Positions 44,183 to 52,300 of a stretch of 64,000 nt of DNA are shown here, one piece after another. Origin of the DNA: JAEXNA01 sp041676625. Lineage in GTDB: Bacteria > Vulcanimicrobiota > Xenobia > Xenobiales > JADMJV01. Position numbers and translations under genes: made by a program. Every line of letters starts with the position of its first letter. The stretch's first letter is position 1. The stretch covers positions 1 through 64,000 of the forward strand of contig JBAYRN010000007.1 in the NCBI GenBank assembly GCA_041676625.1, written 5' to 3'. The notes beneath the pieces were generated by a model, which had not been told where the DNA came from, did no database searches, and saw only the letters and a program-made list of their open reading frames with translations.

Positions 44183-44300
44183 TAGCAAAACGACACTCCC
44201 AAGACACCCAATCCCCTGCAGCCCGGAGCCCCCACTCCGGGCTGCAACCTTTTAGACAGAAATTCTGGGAATACAAAAAGCCCTCTTCTGAGAGGGCTTT
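44183..44300 (+). ncRNA. Candidate CRP-controlled small RNA
   Basis: From the predicted start near 44183 the transcript would hold an unpaired A/C-rich 5' part and a perfect 12-bp hairpin (44217-44228 with 44235-44246, loop CCCCCA) followed soon by TTTT. A second 10-bp hairpin lies at 44277-44300. The transcript could end after either. No convincing ORF with a ribosome binding site is present. Existence is inferred only from promoter and structure. Confidence 0.35.
44272..44300 (-). terminator. Terminator of tRNA-Asn
   Basis: On the minus strand AAAGCCCTCT, loop CAGA, AGAGGGCTTT, then more T residues. It starts 2 bases after the tRNA 3' end. Confidence 0.85.
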
Positions 44301-44301
44301 G

Positions 44302-44376
44302 TGGCTCCGACGGCTGGACTCGAACCAGCGACCGATCGGTTAACAGCCGATTGCTCTACCACTGAGCTACGTCGGA
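44302..44376 (-). tRNA. tRNA-Asn (GTT)
   Basis: A 75-base cloverleaf on the minus strand: acceptor TCCGACG/CGTCGGA, discriminator G, D-arm GCTC/GAGC, anticodon stem ATCGG/CCGAT with loop CTGTTAA (anticodon GTT), T-arm GCTGG/CCAGC with TTCGAGT. CCA is encoded. Confidence 0.97.
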
Positions 44377-44387
44377 TAGTGTCACGG

Positions 44388-44416
44388 ATTATAACAAGTC
44401 GCTCGGTGGATGTCTA
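44388..44416 (-). promoter_or_regulatory. Promoter of tRNA-Asn
   Basis: Minus strand: TAGACA (44416-44411), a 17-base spacer, TATAAT (44393-44388). The start point is near 44381, 5 bases before the tRNA. The -35 box overlaps the stop codon of the hemerythrin-like gene. Confidence 0.8.
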
Positions 44417-45013
44417 CCCTCTCTCGAAATATGCCAGAGCCGGATAGACCGCCTCAAGTTTTCTCTCCAGATTGTGCTCCACCAGATGGAAAAATTCCAA
44501 ATCGAAATGCTCTCTGGCCCTGGCGTCCAGCTCTCCTCGGTCCCACTGACGAAGCAATCCTGGCAAGCGTGTTAACCCGGCCTCCATGCCCCTGTGTTCG
44601 TAGGTCAACTCCTTTAACGCTCGTTCCGCTGAAGGGAGAAACCCGAGCAAGCGAGGGAAGAGATCGTTCTCCTGGCTATTGATGTGGCTCTGGACTAGTT
44701 CACTGTATCCGTCAAGGTCCCGGCCTTGGAACAGCTCTCGATAGCCTTCGAGTATTTGGTGACACTCCAGGACCCAATCCTCCGGTACCGCTGGGTCGAC
44801 GGCTGGAGACAACCATAGAATCTGCTCATACCTGGCCGAAGAAGTCAGAACCAGCGGCCGATAGGAGGTCAGCTCCCGGAACCAGTTCTTCTTTGGTCTT
44901 CGGGCCACCCACAAAAGAGCAGGAGGTTGGTCGCCCAGCCGTTTCAGGAGTTCGCGTTCCAACTCCTCGACTGGGTGTTCGCGAAGATCTACGGTAGGGG
45001 AAAGGGAACCCAA
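44414..45013 (-). CDS. Hemerythrin-like (HHE) domain protein
   Basis: A 199-aa protein. Residues 100-195 form an HHE-type four-helix bundle: SHINSQENDLFP (His and acidic ligand), ELTYEHRGMEAGL (His) and FFHLVEHNLERKLEAVYP (His pair and acidic residue). Such domains bind a di-iron centre and sense or carry O2 or NO, or repair Fe-S clusters. Residues 1-80 form a different domain (PALLWVARRPKKNWFRELTS). The start is probably TTG at 45013, inside the end of the propeller gene by 25 bases, so the two genes are coupled. Confidence 0.75.
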   Translation of the reverse strand: MGSLSPTVDLREHPVEELERELLKRLGDQPPALLWVARRPKKNWFRELTSYRPLVLTSSARYEQILWLSPAVDPAVPEDWVLECHQILEGYRELFQGRDLDGYSELVQSHINSQENDLFPRLLGFLPSAERALKELTYEHRGMEAGLTRLPGLLRQWDRGELDARAREHFDLEFFHLVEHNLERKLEAVYPALAYFERG

Positions 45014-45861
45014 ATGGCCTCCTCGGGGACCAACCGGCCTCTGAGTGGGAACAAAGCGGCTTTGCTGTCTGAGGGATCATAGGTGTAGAGAACCCCGTCG
45101 TCGATGAAGAGGATCAAGCTTCCGTCCACCGAGTAGCATGGGGAGACCAGTCCCTGTTGCTCGGGGACCAGAGTGCGGAGCTTGTCAGTCTCCAGGTCTT
45201 TTTCGAACAGAACACTCCGGCGCTTGGGCGGGTGTCCGACGGTGGCTACGAATCGTTTCCCGCTGGGGCTCCAGTTCGGTGCGCCGTGAGCAAAAGGGCT
45301 TTCCGTGAGCTTTGTGAGGGCGTCGTTTTCAAGCTCCAGCCGATAAACTTCGGTCAGGCCACTTCGACGAGACAGAAACAATACGAATTTGCCGTCCGGG
45401 GAGTATTCGGCCCGGGTGTTGATCCCACCGTCGTAGGTCAGCCGCTTGAGTTCTCGACTATCCAGGTCCATCTCACAGAGTTCTAAGGGACCCCACATAT
45501 CGGTGGAAAAGAGGAGCTTTTTTCCGTCGGGGGAGACCGAAGGATAAAGCGCTTCGGCTTTCAGATCAACCTCCAGTTGAAAATCTTTTCCCCGGGTATC
45601 CACCGAGCAGATCTGATGTCTGGCCAGGATCGGCCTGACGTAGAAAAAGCGCTCCAGTGCCGGAGAGTAAGCCGGCTGCATCTGATGGCCGGGTTCTTTG
45701 CTCAGCCGTTGCAGATCCCGCCCATCGGGCCGACAGATAAAGAGCTTCTTGAGCCCGTTATGCTCGGCCACCAGGACGACCCGCTCGGAGAGGGGGCCCG
45801 CCGAGCTGGAACAGAAGAAGAGCAGAACCAGGAGTAGGGATTTGATGCCGATTGTTCTCAT
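44989..45861 (-). CDS. Exported TolB-like beta-propeller protein
   Basis: A 290-aa protein. Residues 1-22 are a signal peptide (SLLLVLLFFCSSSAG). Residues 25-275 hold about six PD40/TolB-type blades with the usual SPDGK turn (PSVSPDGKKLLFST, AEYSPDGKFVLFLS, NWSPSGKRFVATV). It lacks the TolB N-terminal domain. Probably a periplasmic protein-binding propeller. It overlaps the hemerythrin-like gene downstream. Confidence 0.82.
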   Translation of the reverse strand: MRTIGIKSLLLVLLFFCSSSAGPLSERVVLVAEHNGLKKLFICRPDGRDLQRLSKEPGHQMQPAYSPALERFFYVRPILARHQICSVDTRGKDFQLEVDLKAEALYPSVSPDGKKLLFSTDMWGPLELCEMDLDSRELKRLTYDGGINTRAEYSPDGKFVLFLSRRSGLTEVYRLELENDALTKLTESPFAHGAPNWSPSGKRFVATVGHPPKRRSVLFEKDLETDKLRTLVPEQQGLVSPCYSVDGSLILFIDDGVLYTYDPSDSKAALFPLRGRLVPEEAIWVPFPLP

Positions 45862-45870
45862 GGAAAGTCA

Positions 45871-45908
45871 GAAAACACTGAGAGCCCGTTCCGGGAACAG
45901 GCTCTCAG
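45871..45908 (-). terminator. Probable terminator of the exported 254-aa protein gene
   Basis: CTGAGAGCC (45908-45900 read on the minus strand) pairs with GGCTCTCAG (45886-45878), with further inner pairs, followed by TGTTTTC. It lies between the stop at 45930 and the propeller gene start at 45861. Confidence 0.6.
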
Positions 45909-45929
45909 GATGCTATTGCCTCCGTTGAC

Positions 45930-46694
45930 CTACTCGACCCAGGTGGTAGGGTGCATGTGGGTCACGATCCAGGCGTTCTCCGCATTTCGCTGCGTATTGT
46001 ATCGCACGTTGTACGGAACCCGCGTGGCTACGGCATAGGTGTTTCCGAAGCGTTCCCACGACATAATTTCGTAGTGGTAATTGCCGTGTTCATCAACGCC
46101 GGTAGCCATGGTGACCGGAATGCCGGCGATGTTGGTCGCCTTGGGACCGGTCCAGGTGCCGCAAACCATTTCCTCGATGCGGGCCTGCATGTCGCTCACG
46201 ATGGTCTGAGGGGATTGGTCCTGGATGCGGCCGTTGGCCCAGACGCCCAGACGTTCGGCGAACTCCAACCTCATGAACTCTCGGTCAGCACCCATGGCTC
46301 CGAGTTTGTTGGTGGGGTAACGCCCCATTGGGGTCCACATGGTGACATCCCCGTCGTCCAGATAGAACGTGATGGGACGATTCTGGTAGCAGAAGAACTC
46401 TTCACCTTGCAGATTGTAAGGCACCTCGCTGAGGGTCTTGCACTCATGTTTTTCGTACACGAACGGCTTCACCGGGGGCGGTGGTGGAGTAACGACCTGC
46501 TCCCGGCGAGTTTCGGTGCGCTGAACAGGCGCCTTGACCGCTCTTTGCGGTGCTCTGGGTTGCCGGTCTGGACCCAGCAATGCCATTTCAACTCTGGCGT
46601 CATCGGCGGATTGAGCCGGTTCTGCACCGGCTACGCCGATGAACAGTCCACCGGCAAGTACGGCCGACAGGCCGATTCGAATAAACTTTCTCAT
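45930..46694 (-). CDS. Exported protein of unknown function, 254 aa
   Basis: The start is ATG 46694 with GAGGAGG 8 bases upstream; a longer reading from 46745 adds 17 residues without a site. Residues 1-25 are a signal peptide (GLSAVLAGGLFIGVAGA). Residues 25-80 are Arg/Pro-rich, with TRREQVVTPPPPPVKP. Residues 85-254 form a mixed domain with an EFFCYQNRPITFYLDDGDVTMW segment (trimmed: FFCYQNRPITFYLDDG) and a Tyr/Asn-rich end. Not recognised. The Pro-rich part may cross the wall. Confidence 0.7.
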   Translation of the reverse strand: MRKFIRIGLSAVLAGGLFIGVAGAEPAQSADDARVEMALLGPDRQPRAPQRAVKAPVQRTETRREQVVTPPPPPVKPFVYEKHECKTLSEVPYNLQGEEFFCYQNRPITFYLDDGDVTMWTPMGRYPTNKLGAMGADREFMRLEFAERLGVWANGRIQDQSPQTIVSDMQARIEEMVCGTWTGPKATNIAGIPVTMATGVDEHGNYHYEIMSWERFGNTYAVATRVPYNVRYNTQRNAENAWIVTHMHPTTWVE

Positions 46695-46854
46695 GTAATA
46701 AACCTCCTCATTCCCCGTCATACCGACTTTCGAGAGTGCAGCCATCTCGAGTCGGTAAAAGGTTAAGTGGCGTTTCGGCTACACCGGCACGCTTCCCTCT
46801 TGGCAGATGACCTCGGGGGAGAGGAAAACCTTCTAAGCGCCAGAACCAACCTCG

Positions 46855-48129
46855 GTGCGTGTCCTATCCCGTAGTGAACATCCGGTATCCCGAAGATTTG
46901 TAAATTCAGGAGCGCTTCGGGTGCTCAATCGACTTTACCGAGCGGGGCATACGGCCTATCTGGTGGGAGGAAGCGTGCGGGATCTGTTTCTCAAGCGCAC
47001 CCCCAAAGATTTTGATATCGTCACCTCGGCCCGGCCCACGCAGGTTCGAAAGCTTTTTCGAAACTGTCGCCTGATCGGTCGACGCTTCCGCCTGGCCCAT
47101 GTGCATTTTTCCGGCGGAGAGATCGTGGAGGTGGCGACCTTTCGCTGCCAGCCTGAATCGGAGGACGACGACGATCTCTTGCTCCGCAGCGATAACCGCT
47201 TCGGCTCGCCTAAGGAAGACGCTTTTCGCCGAGACTTCACCATCAATGGGCTGTTTTACGATATCTCGAATTACAGCGTCATCGACTACGTAGACGGGGT
47301 CCGAGATATCGAAAAGCGGGTCATCCGTACCATCAATGATCCCTGGACCCGGTTTCAGGAAGACCCGGTCAGGATGATTCGAGCGGTGAAGTTTGCCTCT
47401 AAGTTGAACTTTCGGATCGAGAACAAGACCTGGACTGCCATGCAAGAGTCCAAAGAGGCTATCCATAAGTCGCCCCCTCCGAGGGTCCAGGAGGAGTTGG
47501 CCAGGCTCTTGGAGGAGGGGGCCAGTTGCCGAGCTATGACTCTGATGGAAGAATCCGGCCTCCTGAAAGAGCTTGATCCCAACCTGGCCAAGTATCTTAA
47601 GAGTTCTAAGAACAGACCCTCCCTGGACAAGGATGGGCGCTTGCTCTTCAATCTGTTGAGCCGGGTCGATGCCTATCTGGAGAACGAAGCCAAACCTACC
47701 CGCGCTCTACTTTTTTGCGTCTGGATGTTGCCGTTCTTGCTGGCCAAAGATTTTTTCGAGGCGTCCAGCCCCGATCTGTTGGCTCGCCGGTTGGCCGAGG
47801 AGGTCCTGGCCCCGTTCGGTGCCTCCCGCAAGGACCTGGAACGGGTAGCCCAATTGGCCCTGGCCCTGCGCCGATTTCAACAGGGGAGCAAACGCAGTCG
47901 TCGCAACGCTCCCAAATCTCTCCTCGGTAAATCGTATTTTCACGAAGCCCTCAACGTGTATCGGTTTCTGCTGGAGGCCACCGGTGAGGATATGGAGCCG
48001 ATGGAGTGGTGGCTGGAGCAGAAAGAGTCCTTTGACTCCAGCAAGAAGGCCAAGCCCGTCACCGCAGCTCCGGCCCGTGCCAATGAGAGCAGGCAGAGCC
48101 GTCGCCGACGGTTTCGTAAGAGGAGCTAA
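46855..48129 (+). CDS. pcnB: Poly(A) polymerase / tRNA nucleotidyltransferase family, PcnB-like
   Basis: A 424-aa class II nucleotidyltransferase. The site includes GGSVRDLFLKRTPKDFDIVT with catalytic Asp52 and Asp54. RRFRLAHVHFSGGEIVEVATF and RRDFTINGLFYDI closely follow E. coli PcnB, including a DYVDGVRDIEKRVIR segment, so poly(A) polymerase is favoured over CCA-adding enzyme. The very basic C-terminal tail (SRQSRRRRFRKRS) also fits RNA 3'-tailing. tRNAs here encode CCA. The start is GTG 46855 with weak ribosome binding context. It ends in TAATG with rpiA. Confidence 0.87.
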   Translation: MRVLSRSEHPVSRRFVNSGALRVLNRLYRAGHTAYLVGGSVRDLFLKRTPKDFDIVTSARPTQVRKLFRNCRLIGRRFRLAHVHFSGGEIVEVATFRCQPESEDDDDLLLRSDNRFGSPKEDAFRRDFTINGLFYDISNYSVIDYVDGVRDIEKRVIRTINDPWTRFQEDPVRMIRAVKFASKLNFRIENKTWTAMQESKEAIHKSPPPRVQEELARLLEEGASCRAMTLMEESGLLKELDPNLAKYLKSSKNRPSLDKDGRLLFNLLSRVDAYLENEAKPTRALLFCVWMLPFLLAKDFFEASSPDLLARRLAEEVLAPFGASRKDLERVAQLALALRRFQQGSKRSRRNAPKSLLGKSYFHEALNVYRFLLEATGEDMEPMEWWLEQKESFDSSKKAKPVTAAPARANESRQSRRRRFRKRS

Positions 48130-48869
48130 TGGCCACCGAACTGGAGGTTTTCATTCGTGAGGTGGTCGACCGACCGAGCTCTGTGGGTAGCCAGGACGAG
48201 GCCAAGCGGGCGGCTGCTCGAGCTGCTCTGGAGTTGGTCGAGCCGGGGATGACCCTGGGTCTGGGCACCGGCAGCACGGTGGAGTACTTTTTGCAGGGCC
48301 TGGCCGAGAGAGTCGGCCAGGGCCTCACCGTCCGAGGTGTTCCAACCTCTAAGGTCACCGAAAGCCGGGCCCGGGAGCTGGGCATTCCTTTGCTGGGTGC
48401 TCCTGATTTTCCTCAACTTCACTCGAATTTGTGCGTGGATGGTGCGGATCGAGTCGAGCCCGGGGGCTGCCTGATCAAAGGGGGCGGGGGAGCCTTGTTC
48501 AGAGAAAAGTTGGTGGCTTCTCATAGCGAGAGAGTCTGCATTCTGGTAGATCCCACCAAGGTCCGGGAAGTCTTCGACCAGAGCTTCCCGGTGCCGGTGG
48601 AATGCCTGGCCTTCGGTATAGACAACACCCTCGATGCGCTCTGCGAGCTGGGCTGTACCCCGAGCTTGCGCCACGGGGGCGACTTTCGCACCGACAACGG
48701 CAACCTGATCGTGGATTGTCAATTCGCAAGAATTCCCGATCCGGTGGTCATGGCACTTCGCCTCTCGGCCCTCGTGGGGGTAGTGGAAGTCGGTCTTTTC
48801 TGCAATCTGCTGGATGACCTGATCGTGGGCTTTCCCGACGGCGGAACCCTTTGCTGGAAACGCGGCTAG
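48129..48869 (+). CDS. rpiA: Ribose-5-phosphate isomerase A
   Basis: A 246-aa protein that interconverts ribose 5-phosphate and ribulose 5-phosphate. Signature segments are GLGTGSTVEYFLQGL, PTSKVTESRARELG, VDGADRVEPGGCLIKGGGGA (trimmed: DGADRVEPGGCLIKGGGG) and REKLVA. Residues 1-20 are an extra N-terminal stretch before the usual KRAAARAALELV. The start overlaps the pcnB stop by one base (TAATG). Confidence 0.96.
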   Translation: MATELEVFIREVVDRPSSVGSQDEAKRAAARAALELVEPGMTLGLGTGSTVEYFLQGLAERVGQGLTVRGVPTSKVTESRARELGIPLLGAPDFPQLHSNLCVDGADRVEPGGCLIKGGGGALFREKLVASHSERVCILVDPTKVREVFDQSFPVPVECLAFGIDNTLDALCELGCTPSLRHGGDFRTDNGNLIVDCQFARIPDPVVMALRLSALVGVVEVGLFCNLLDDLIVGFPDGGTLCWKRG

Positions 48870-48874
48870 AGCTT

Positions 48875-51115
48875 CTAGAAGAAGCCGAGCATGGCGGCGA
48901 TTTTCGGTGAGATGTTGACGGTGAGGCCGGCGAACACCACCGAGGCAATAGCCATCAACTTGATCAAAACGTTCAGAGCAGGCCCGGAGGTGTCCTTAAA
49001 CGGGTCGCCCACGGTATCACCGATGATTCCGGCCCGGTGCGCTTCTGAACCTTTGCCGCCGTTATTGCCGAGTTCCACGTATTTCTTGGCGTTGTCCCAG
49101 GCCCCACCGGCGTTGGCCATCATAATGGCCATCAAGAAGCCGCACACCAGGCCCCCGGTCAAAAGACCCATCACGGCCGCGGGTCCGAAGATCATCCCCA
49201 CGATCATGGGGACGGCCACCACCAGAACCGAGGGGAGGACCATCTGCCTCTGGGCGTCGGCCGTACTGATGGCCACACAGGCGGCATAATCGGGTTTCTC
49301 CTCACCCTGTAAGATGCCCGGTTTCTCCCGAAATTGGCGTCGGACTTCTTCGATCATCGACATGGCCGATTTCCCCACCGCCTTCATGGTGAGGGCGGAG
49401 AAAACGAAGACCAGGGTCGCGCCGATGAAGAGCCCGATTAGAACCATGGGGTTTAAGAGGGTCACGTCGTACCAGAGCATGAGATCCTGATAGGTTGCCG
49501 CAACCGCCTGTTCGTGGTTGATCTGGTTGGCCCCCCAGGGATTGAAGCTGCCGGTCGTGGTTGCGGAAATCAAGCGGATTTTGAGTTCTTCTCCGTAGGC
49601 GGCTAGGAGCGCCATGGCGGTCAGTGCCGCGCTACCGATGGCAAAACCCTTACCGATAGCGGCGGTGGTGTTGCCCACAGCGTCCAGCAGGTCGGTCTTT
49701 TCCCGAACCTCCGGGGGAAGATCGGCCATCTCGGCGTTGCCCCCGGCATTGTCGGCGATCGGCCCGTAGGCGTCGGTGGCCAGGGTGATACCCAACGTCG
49801 ACAGCATCCCCACCGCCGCCAGGGCCACCCCGTAAAGACCGAGACCCACGTTGAGAAATCCGTTGCAGAGTATAAACGAGCCGAGGATTCCAAGGATCAC
49901 AAAGAGGATCGGCATGTAAGTGCTGAGCAGTCCCACCGCAAAGCCCTCGATGATGACGGTGGCCGGTCCGGTTACTCCTGCCGCCGAAATGAGTTGGGTG
50001 GGTTGGTAGTCATAGGAAGTGTAGTACTCAGTAGCTTTGCCGATACCCAGGCCCACGGCCAGACCCAGCACGACGCAGCCCCACAGGCCCAACCACCCCA
50101 GGCGGTTGGGCATGTCCACGTCTTTTAGAAGATCCCAGAAGATGGCGGCTGAACCGGCCACCATGACGATGGACGCGATCCAGACACCCCGGTCGAGTGC
50201 GTGGATCAGCTCTTTCTGGTTGGCCCCCTCTCGGGTTTTGACCATGAAGATCCCGATCACCGAGGCGATGATTCCCAGGCCGGAGATGGCGATAGGAGCG
50301 ATGGCCGCTGCCATCTGGTCATCGAAGTTGGTGTCGGGGAAAAGACTGAAAGCGCTCACCCCCAGGGCGATGGCGGCCAGGATGGAAGAGGAGTAGCTCT
50401 CGTAGAGATCGGCCCCCATGCCGGCCACGTCCCCCACGTTGTCCCCCACGTTGTCGGCGATGGTGGCCGGGTTGCGAGGGTCGTCTTCGGGGATCCCGGC
50501 TTCGACTTTTCCCACCAGGTCGGCACCCACGTCGGCAGCTTTGGTGAAAATGCCACCCCCCACCCTGGCAAACAGGGCTTGGAAGGAGGCGCCCATCCCG
50601 AAGGAGACCATAATGATGGTAGCTTCCTTCAGCTCCAATCCAGAGAATTTTACCATAAGAAAGAAGGCCACCACGATGAAAGCCAGGGCCAGGCCGACCA
50701 CCGTCAGGCCCATCACCGCGCCGCTGCGAAAAGCGATCTTCAGGGCCTGGTTGAGCCCCCGCTCCCGAGCCGCGTTGCTGGTGCGGGCACTGGCGTTGGT
50801 CGCGGTCACCATCCCGAGGTAGCCGGCTAGAGCCGAGAACGCTCCCCCCAGGATGAAGGCAAACGGTACCTGAATGGCCTGCAACCTGGCTAGAGACAGG
50901 ACCAGCAAGGCGACAAAGGTGACGACCAGGATCAGGCCAACCACTCTATTCTGTTGGCGAAGGTAAGCGTGGGCACCCTCCCGGACGTGCCCGGCGATCT
51001 CTATCATGGTCTCGGTGCCTTCCGACTCTTTCATCATCTGCTGAAAGAAAAGGTATGCGGCGAGCAGGCCTACGATGGCACCGATCGGCCCTAGAAGCCA
51101 GATAGTGTGAAACAT
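48875..51115 (-). CDS. hppA: Membrane-bound K+-dependent pyrophosphatase, predicted Na+-pumping
   Basis: A 746-aa membrane pyrophosphatase with about 16 helices, which uses PPi hydrolysis to drive ion export. The acidic site is DVGADLVGKVEAGIPEDDP. The K+-dependent signature is GNTTAAIGKG, with Ala485 where K+-independent enzymes have Lys. The ion-gate Glu is in DLYESYSSS (Glu239), the position seen in Na+-pumping enzymes such as that of Thermotoga maritima; plant H+ pumps have it four residues later. The ATG at 51115 has GAGAGGA upstream; the ORF to 51376 adds 87 residues unrelated to the family. Convergent with rpiA. Confidence 0.95.
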   Translation of the reverse strand: MFHTIWLLGPIGAIVGLLAAYLFFQQMMKESEGTETMIEIAGHVREGAHAYLRQQNRVVGLILVVTFVALLVLSLARLQAIQVPFAFILGGAFSALAGYLGMVTATNASARTSNAARERGLNQALKIAFRSGAVMGLTVVGLALAFIVVAFFLMVKFSGLELKEATIIMVSFGMGASFQALFARVGGGIFTKAADVGADLVGKVEAGIPEDDPRNPATIADNVGDNVGDVAGMGADLYESYSSSILAAIALGVSAFSLFPDTNFDDQMAAAIAPIAISGLGIIASVIGIFMVKTREGANQKELIHALDRGVWIASIVMVAGSAAIFWDLLKDVDMPNRLGWLGLWGCVVLGLAVGLGIGKATEYYTSYDYQPTQLISAAGVTGPATVIIEGFAVGLLSTYMPILFVILGILGSFILCNGFLNVGLGLYGVALAAVGMLSTLGITLATDAYGPIADNAGGNAEMADLPPEVREKTDLLDAVGNTTAAIGKGFAIGSAALTAMALLAAYGEELKIRLISATTTGSFNPWGANQINHEQAVAATYQDLMLWYDVTLLNPMVLIGLFIGATLVFVFSALTMKAVGKSAMSMIEEVRRQFREKPGILQGEEKPDYAACVAISTADAQRQMVLPSVLVVAVPMIVGMIFGPAAVMGLLTGGLVCGFLMAIMMANAGGAWDNAKKYVELGNNGGKGSEAHRAGIIGDTVGDPFKDTSGPALNVLIKLMAIASVVFAGLTVNISPKIAAMLGFF

Positions 51116-51190
51116 GAAACGTCCTCTCGGGGGGAAGCGCGTTTCGGTGAGGGCATAGGGATCCCTCCACTGCAACCAGAAGCCCCGGGC

Positions 51191-52132
51191 ATGGAAAAGA
51201 CCTTTCGAAGATGGTGGTTCCTGGGCGTGCTTTGGCTCCTGTCGGCTGCCTCCACCCTGGCTGACGGGGTGGCTGTTCCTACGGCAGGCGGAGTATTGGT
51301 CCTGAGCGGGCGAACTCTTACCGAAGTGAGGAGTTTGGAGTTCAAGGAGCAAGAGGTTCCTCGCCTGGCGGTCCATCCGTCCTCACCGATTCTGGCCTCT
51401 CTTTCAGGGGACCGGCTGCAATTCTGGAACCTCCCGTCGTTTGCCGAGGCTTCCCGCCACGAAAACGCACTCTTTGAGGGGGCCCATTCTCTCGCCTTTT
51501 CGCAAGACGGGGCGGCACTCTTTCTACTCTCCCCGGAATTGCGGGCGGTCCTCAAGTTTGACCTGGCGACGTCCAGGGTGGTAGGCACCCTGCCGGTACC
51601 CGGGGGGGATCCGCTCTGGATGGAAGTGATCCCGGAAGGAGTCCTGGTGGGGCAGGCGGATTCGCTCAGCTTGCTCTCTCCGGAACCACGGTTAGGGCTG
51701 CTGGCCCAATTTCGATTTCCGGATCGTCTGAACTCGGCAGCGGTGGAGCGAGGACGGCTGCTGCTGGCTCGTGAGGGGGTGGCAGGGCTCGATTCCTATG
51801 AAATCAAGACCGGTCGAGCCGTAGAATTTGTTCCTACTTCGAGTACCTTTGAGCACCTGGTGTCCGAGGCCGGAAGGCTTTACGCGCTGAGCCCGGGAGG
51901 CGAGGTCCAGGCCCTGTCACCGGATGCTTCTCGAGCACTCTGGACCTACTCCGACTCCTCGCTATCTCCGGACCGATTGGTGGCTGGGGCAGACGGCTCT
52001 TTGCTCTACGTCTTCGATCATAGCAAAGGAGTCCTGATTTCACTCGACGCCTTATCAGGGCAAGAGAATGCTCGCATTCAACTGTCCGGAGCAGGCCGAG
52101 GTGTTCCGGTGATCTTTACCGGAAATCTGTAA
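51191..52132 (+). CDS. Exported beta-propeller-like protein
   Basis: The protein is 313 aa from ATG 51191. The residues before it in the longer reading overlap hppA. Residues 1-25 are a signal peptide (WWFLGVLWLLSAASTLA). The rest is a repeating four-strand pattern like a quinoprotein/WD-type propeller (LAVHPSSPILASLSGDRLQFW, in part; LAFSQDGAALFLL; VAGADGSLLYVFDHS). Ligand unknown. The promoter of tRNA-Pro starts 5 bases after its stop. Confidence 0.72.
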   Translation: MEKTFRRWWFLGVLWLLSAASTLADGVAVPTAGGVLVLSGRTLTEVRSLEFKEQEVPRLAVHPSSPILASLSGDRLQFWNLPSFAEASRHENALFEGAHSLAFSQDGAALFLLSPELRAVLKFDLATSRVVGTLPVPGGDPLWMEVIPEGVLVGQADSLSLLSPEPRLGLLAQFRFPDRLNSAAVERGRLLLAREGVAGLDSYEIKTGRAVEFVPTSSTFEHLVSEAGRLYALSPGGEVQALSPDASRALWTYSDSSLSPDRLVAGADGSLLYVFDHSKGVLISLDALSGQENARIQLSGAGRGVPVIFTGNL

Positions 52133-52136
52133 ATTA

Positions 52137-52165
52137 TTGACGAGGCTTTAGACCTGCTATATACT
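52137..52165 (+). promoter_or_regulatory. Promoter of tRNA-Pro
   Basis: TTGACG (52137-52142), a 17-base spacer, TATACT (52160-52165). The start point is near 52172, 7 bases before the tRNA. Confidence 0.85.
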
Positions 52166-52178
52166 GCGAACTGGTCAT

Positions 52179-52257
<79 letters not shown>

Positions 52258-52259
52258 CT

Positions 52260-52292
52260 AAAGGGAGAGCCGCGGCTCTCCTTTTCGTTTTT
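52260..52292 (+). terminator. Terminator of tRNA-Pro
   Basis: AAAGGGAGAGCC pairs with GGCTCTCCTTTT and is followed by CGTTTTT. It starts 5 bases after the tRNA. Confidence 0.88.
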
Positions 52293-52300
52293 AATGCTAT

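Noticed and set aside
44410..44682. Plus-strand ORF that could be the product of the CRP-type promoter
   Set aside because: It is antisense to the hemerythrin-like gene, starts beyond the tRNA and both hairpins, and has no ribosome binding site.
51116..51376. 87-residue N-terminal extension of hppA
   Set aside because: It overlaps the divergent propeller gene, and the ATG at 51115 has a ribosome binding site and starts the normal first membrane helix.
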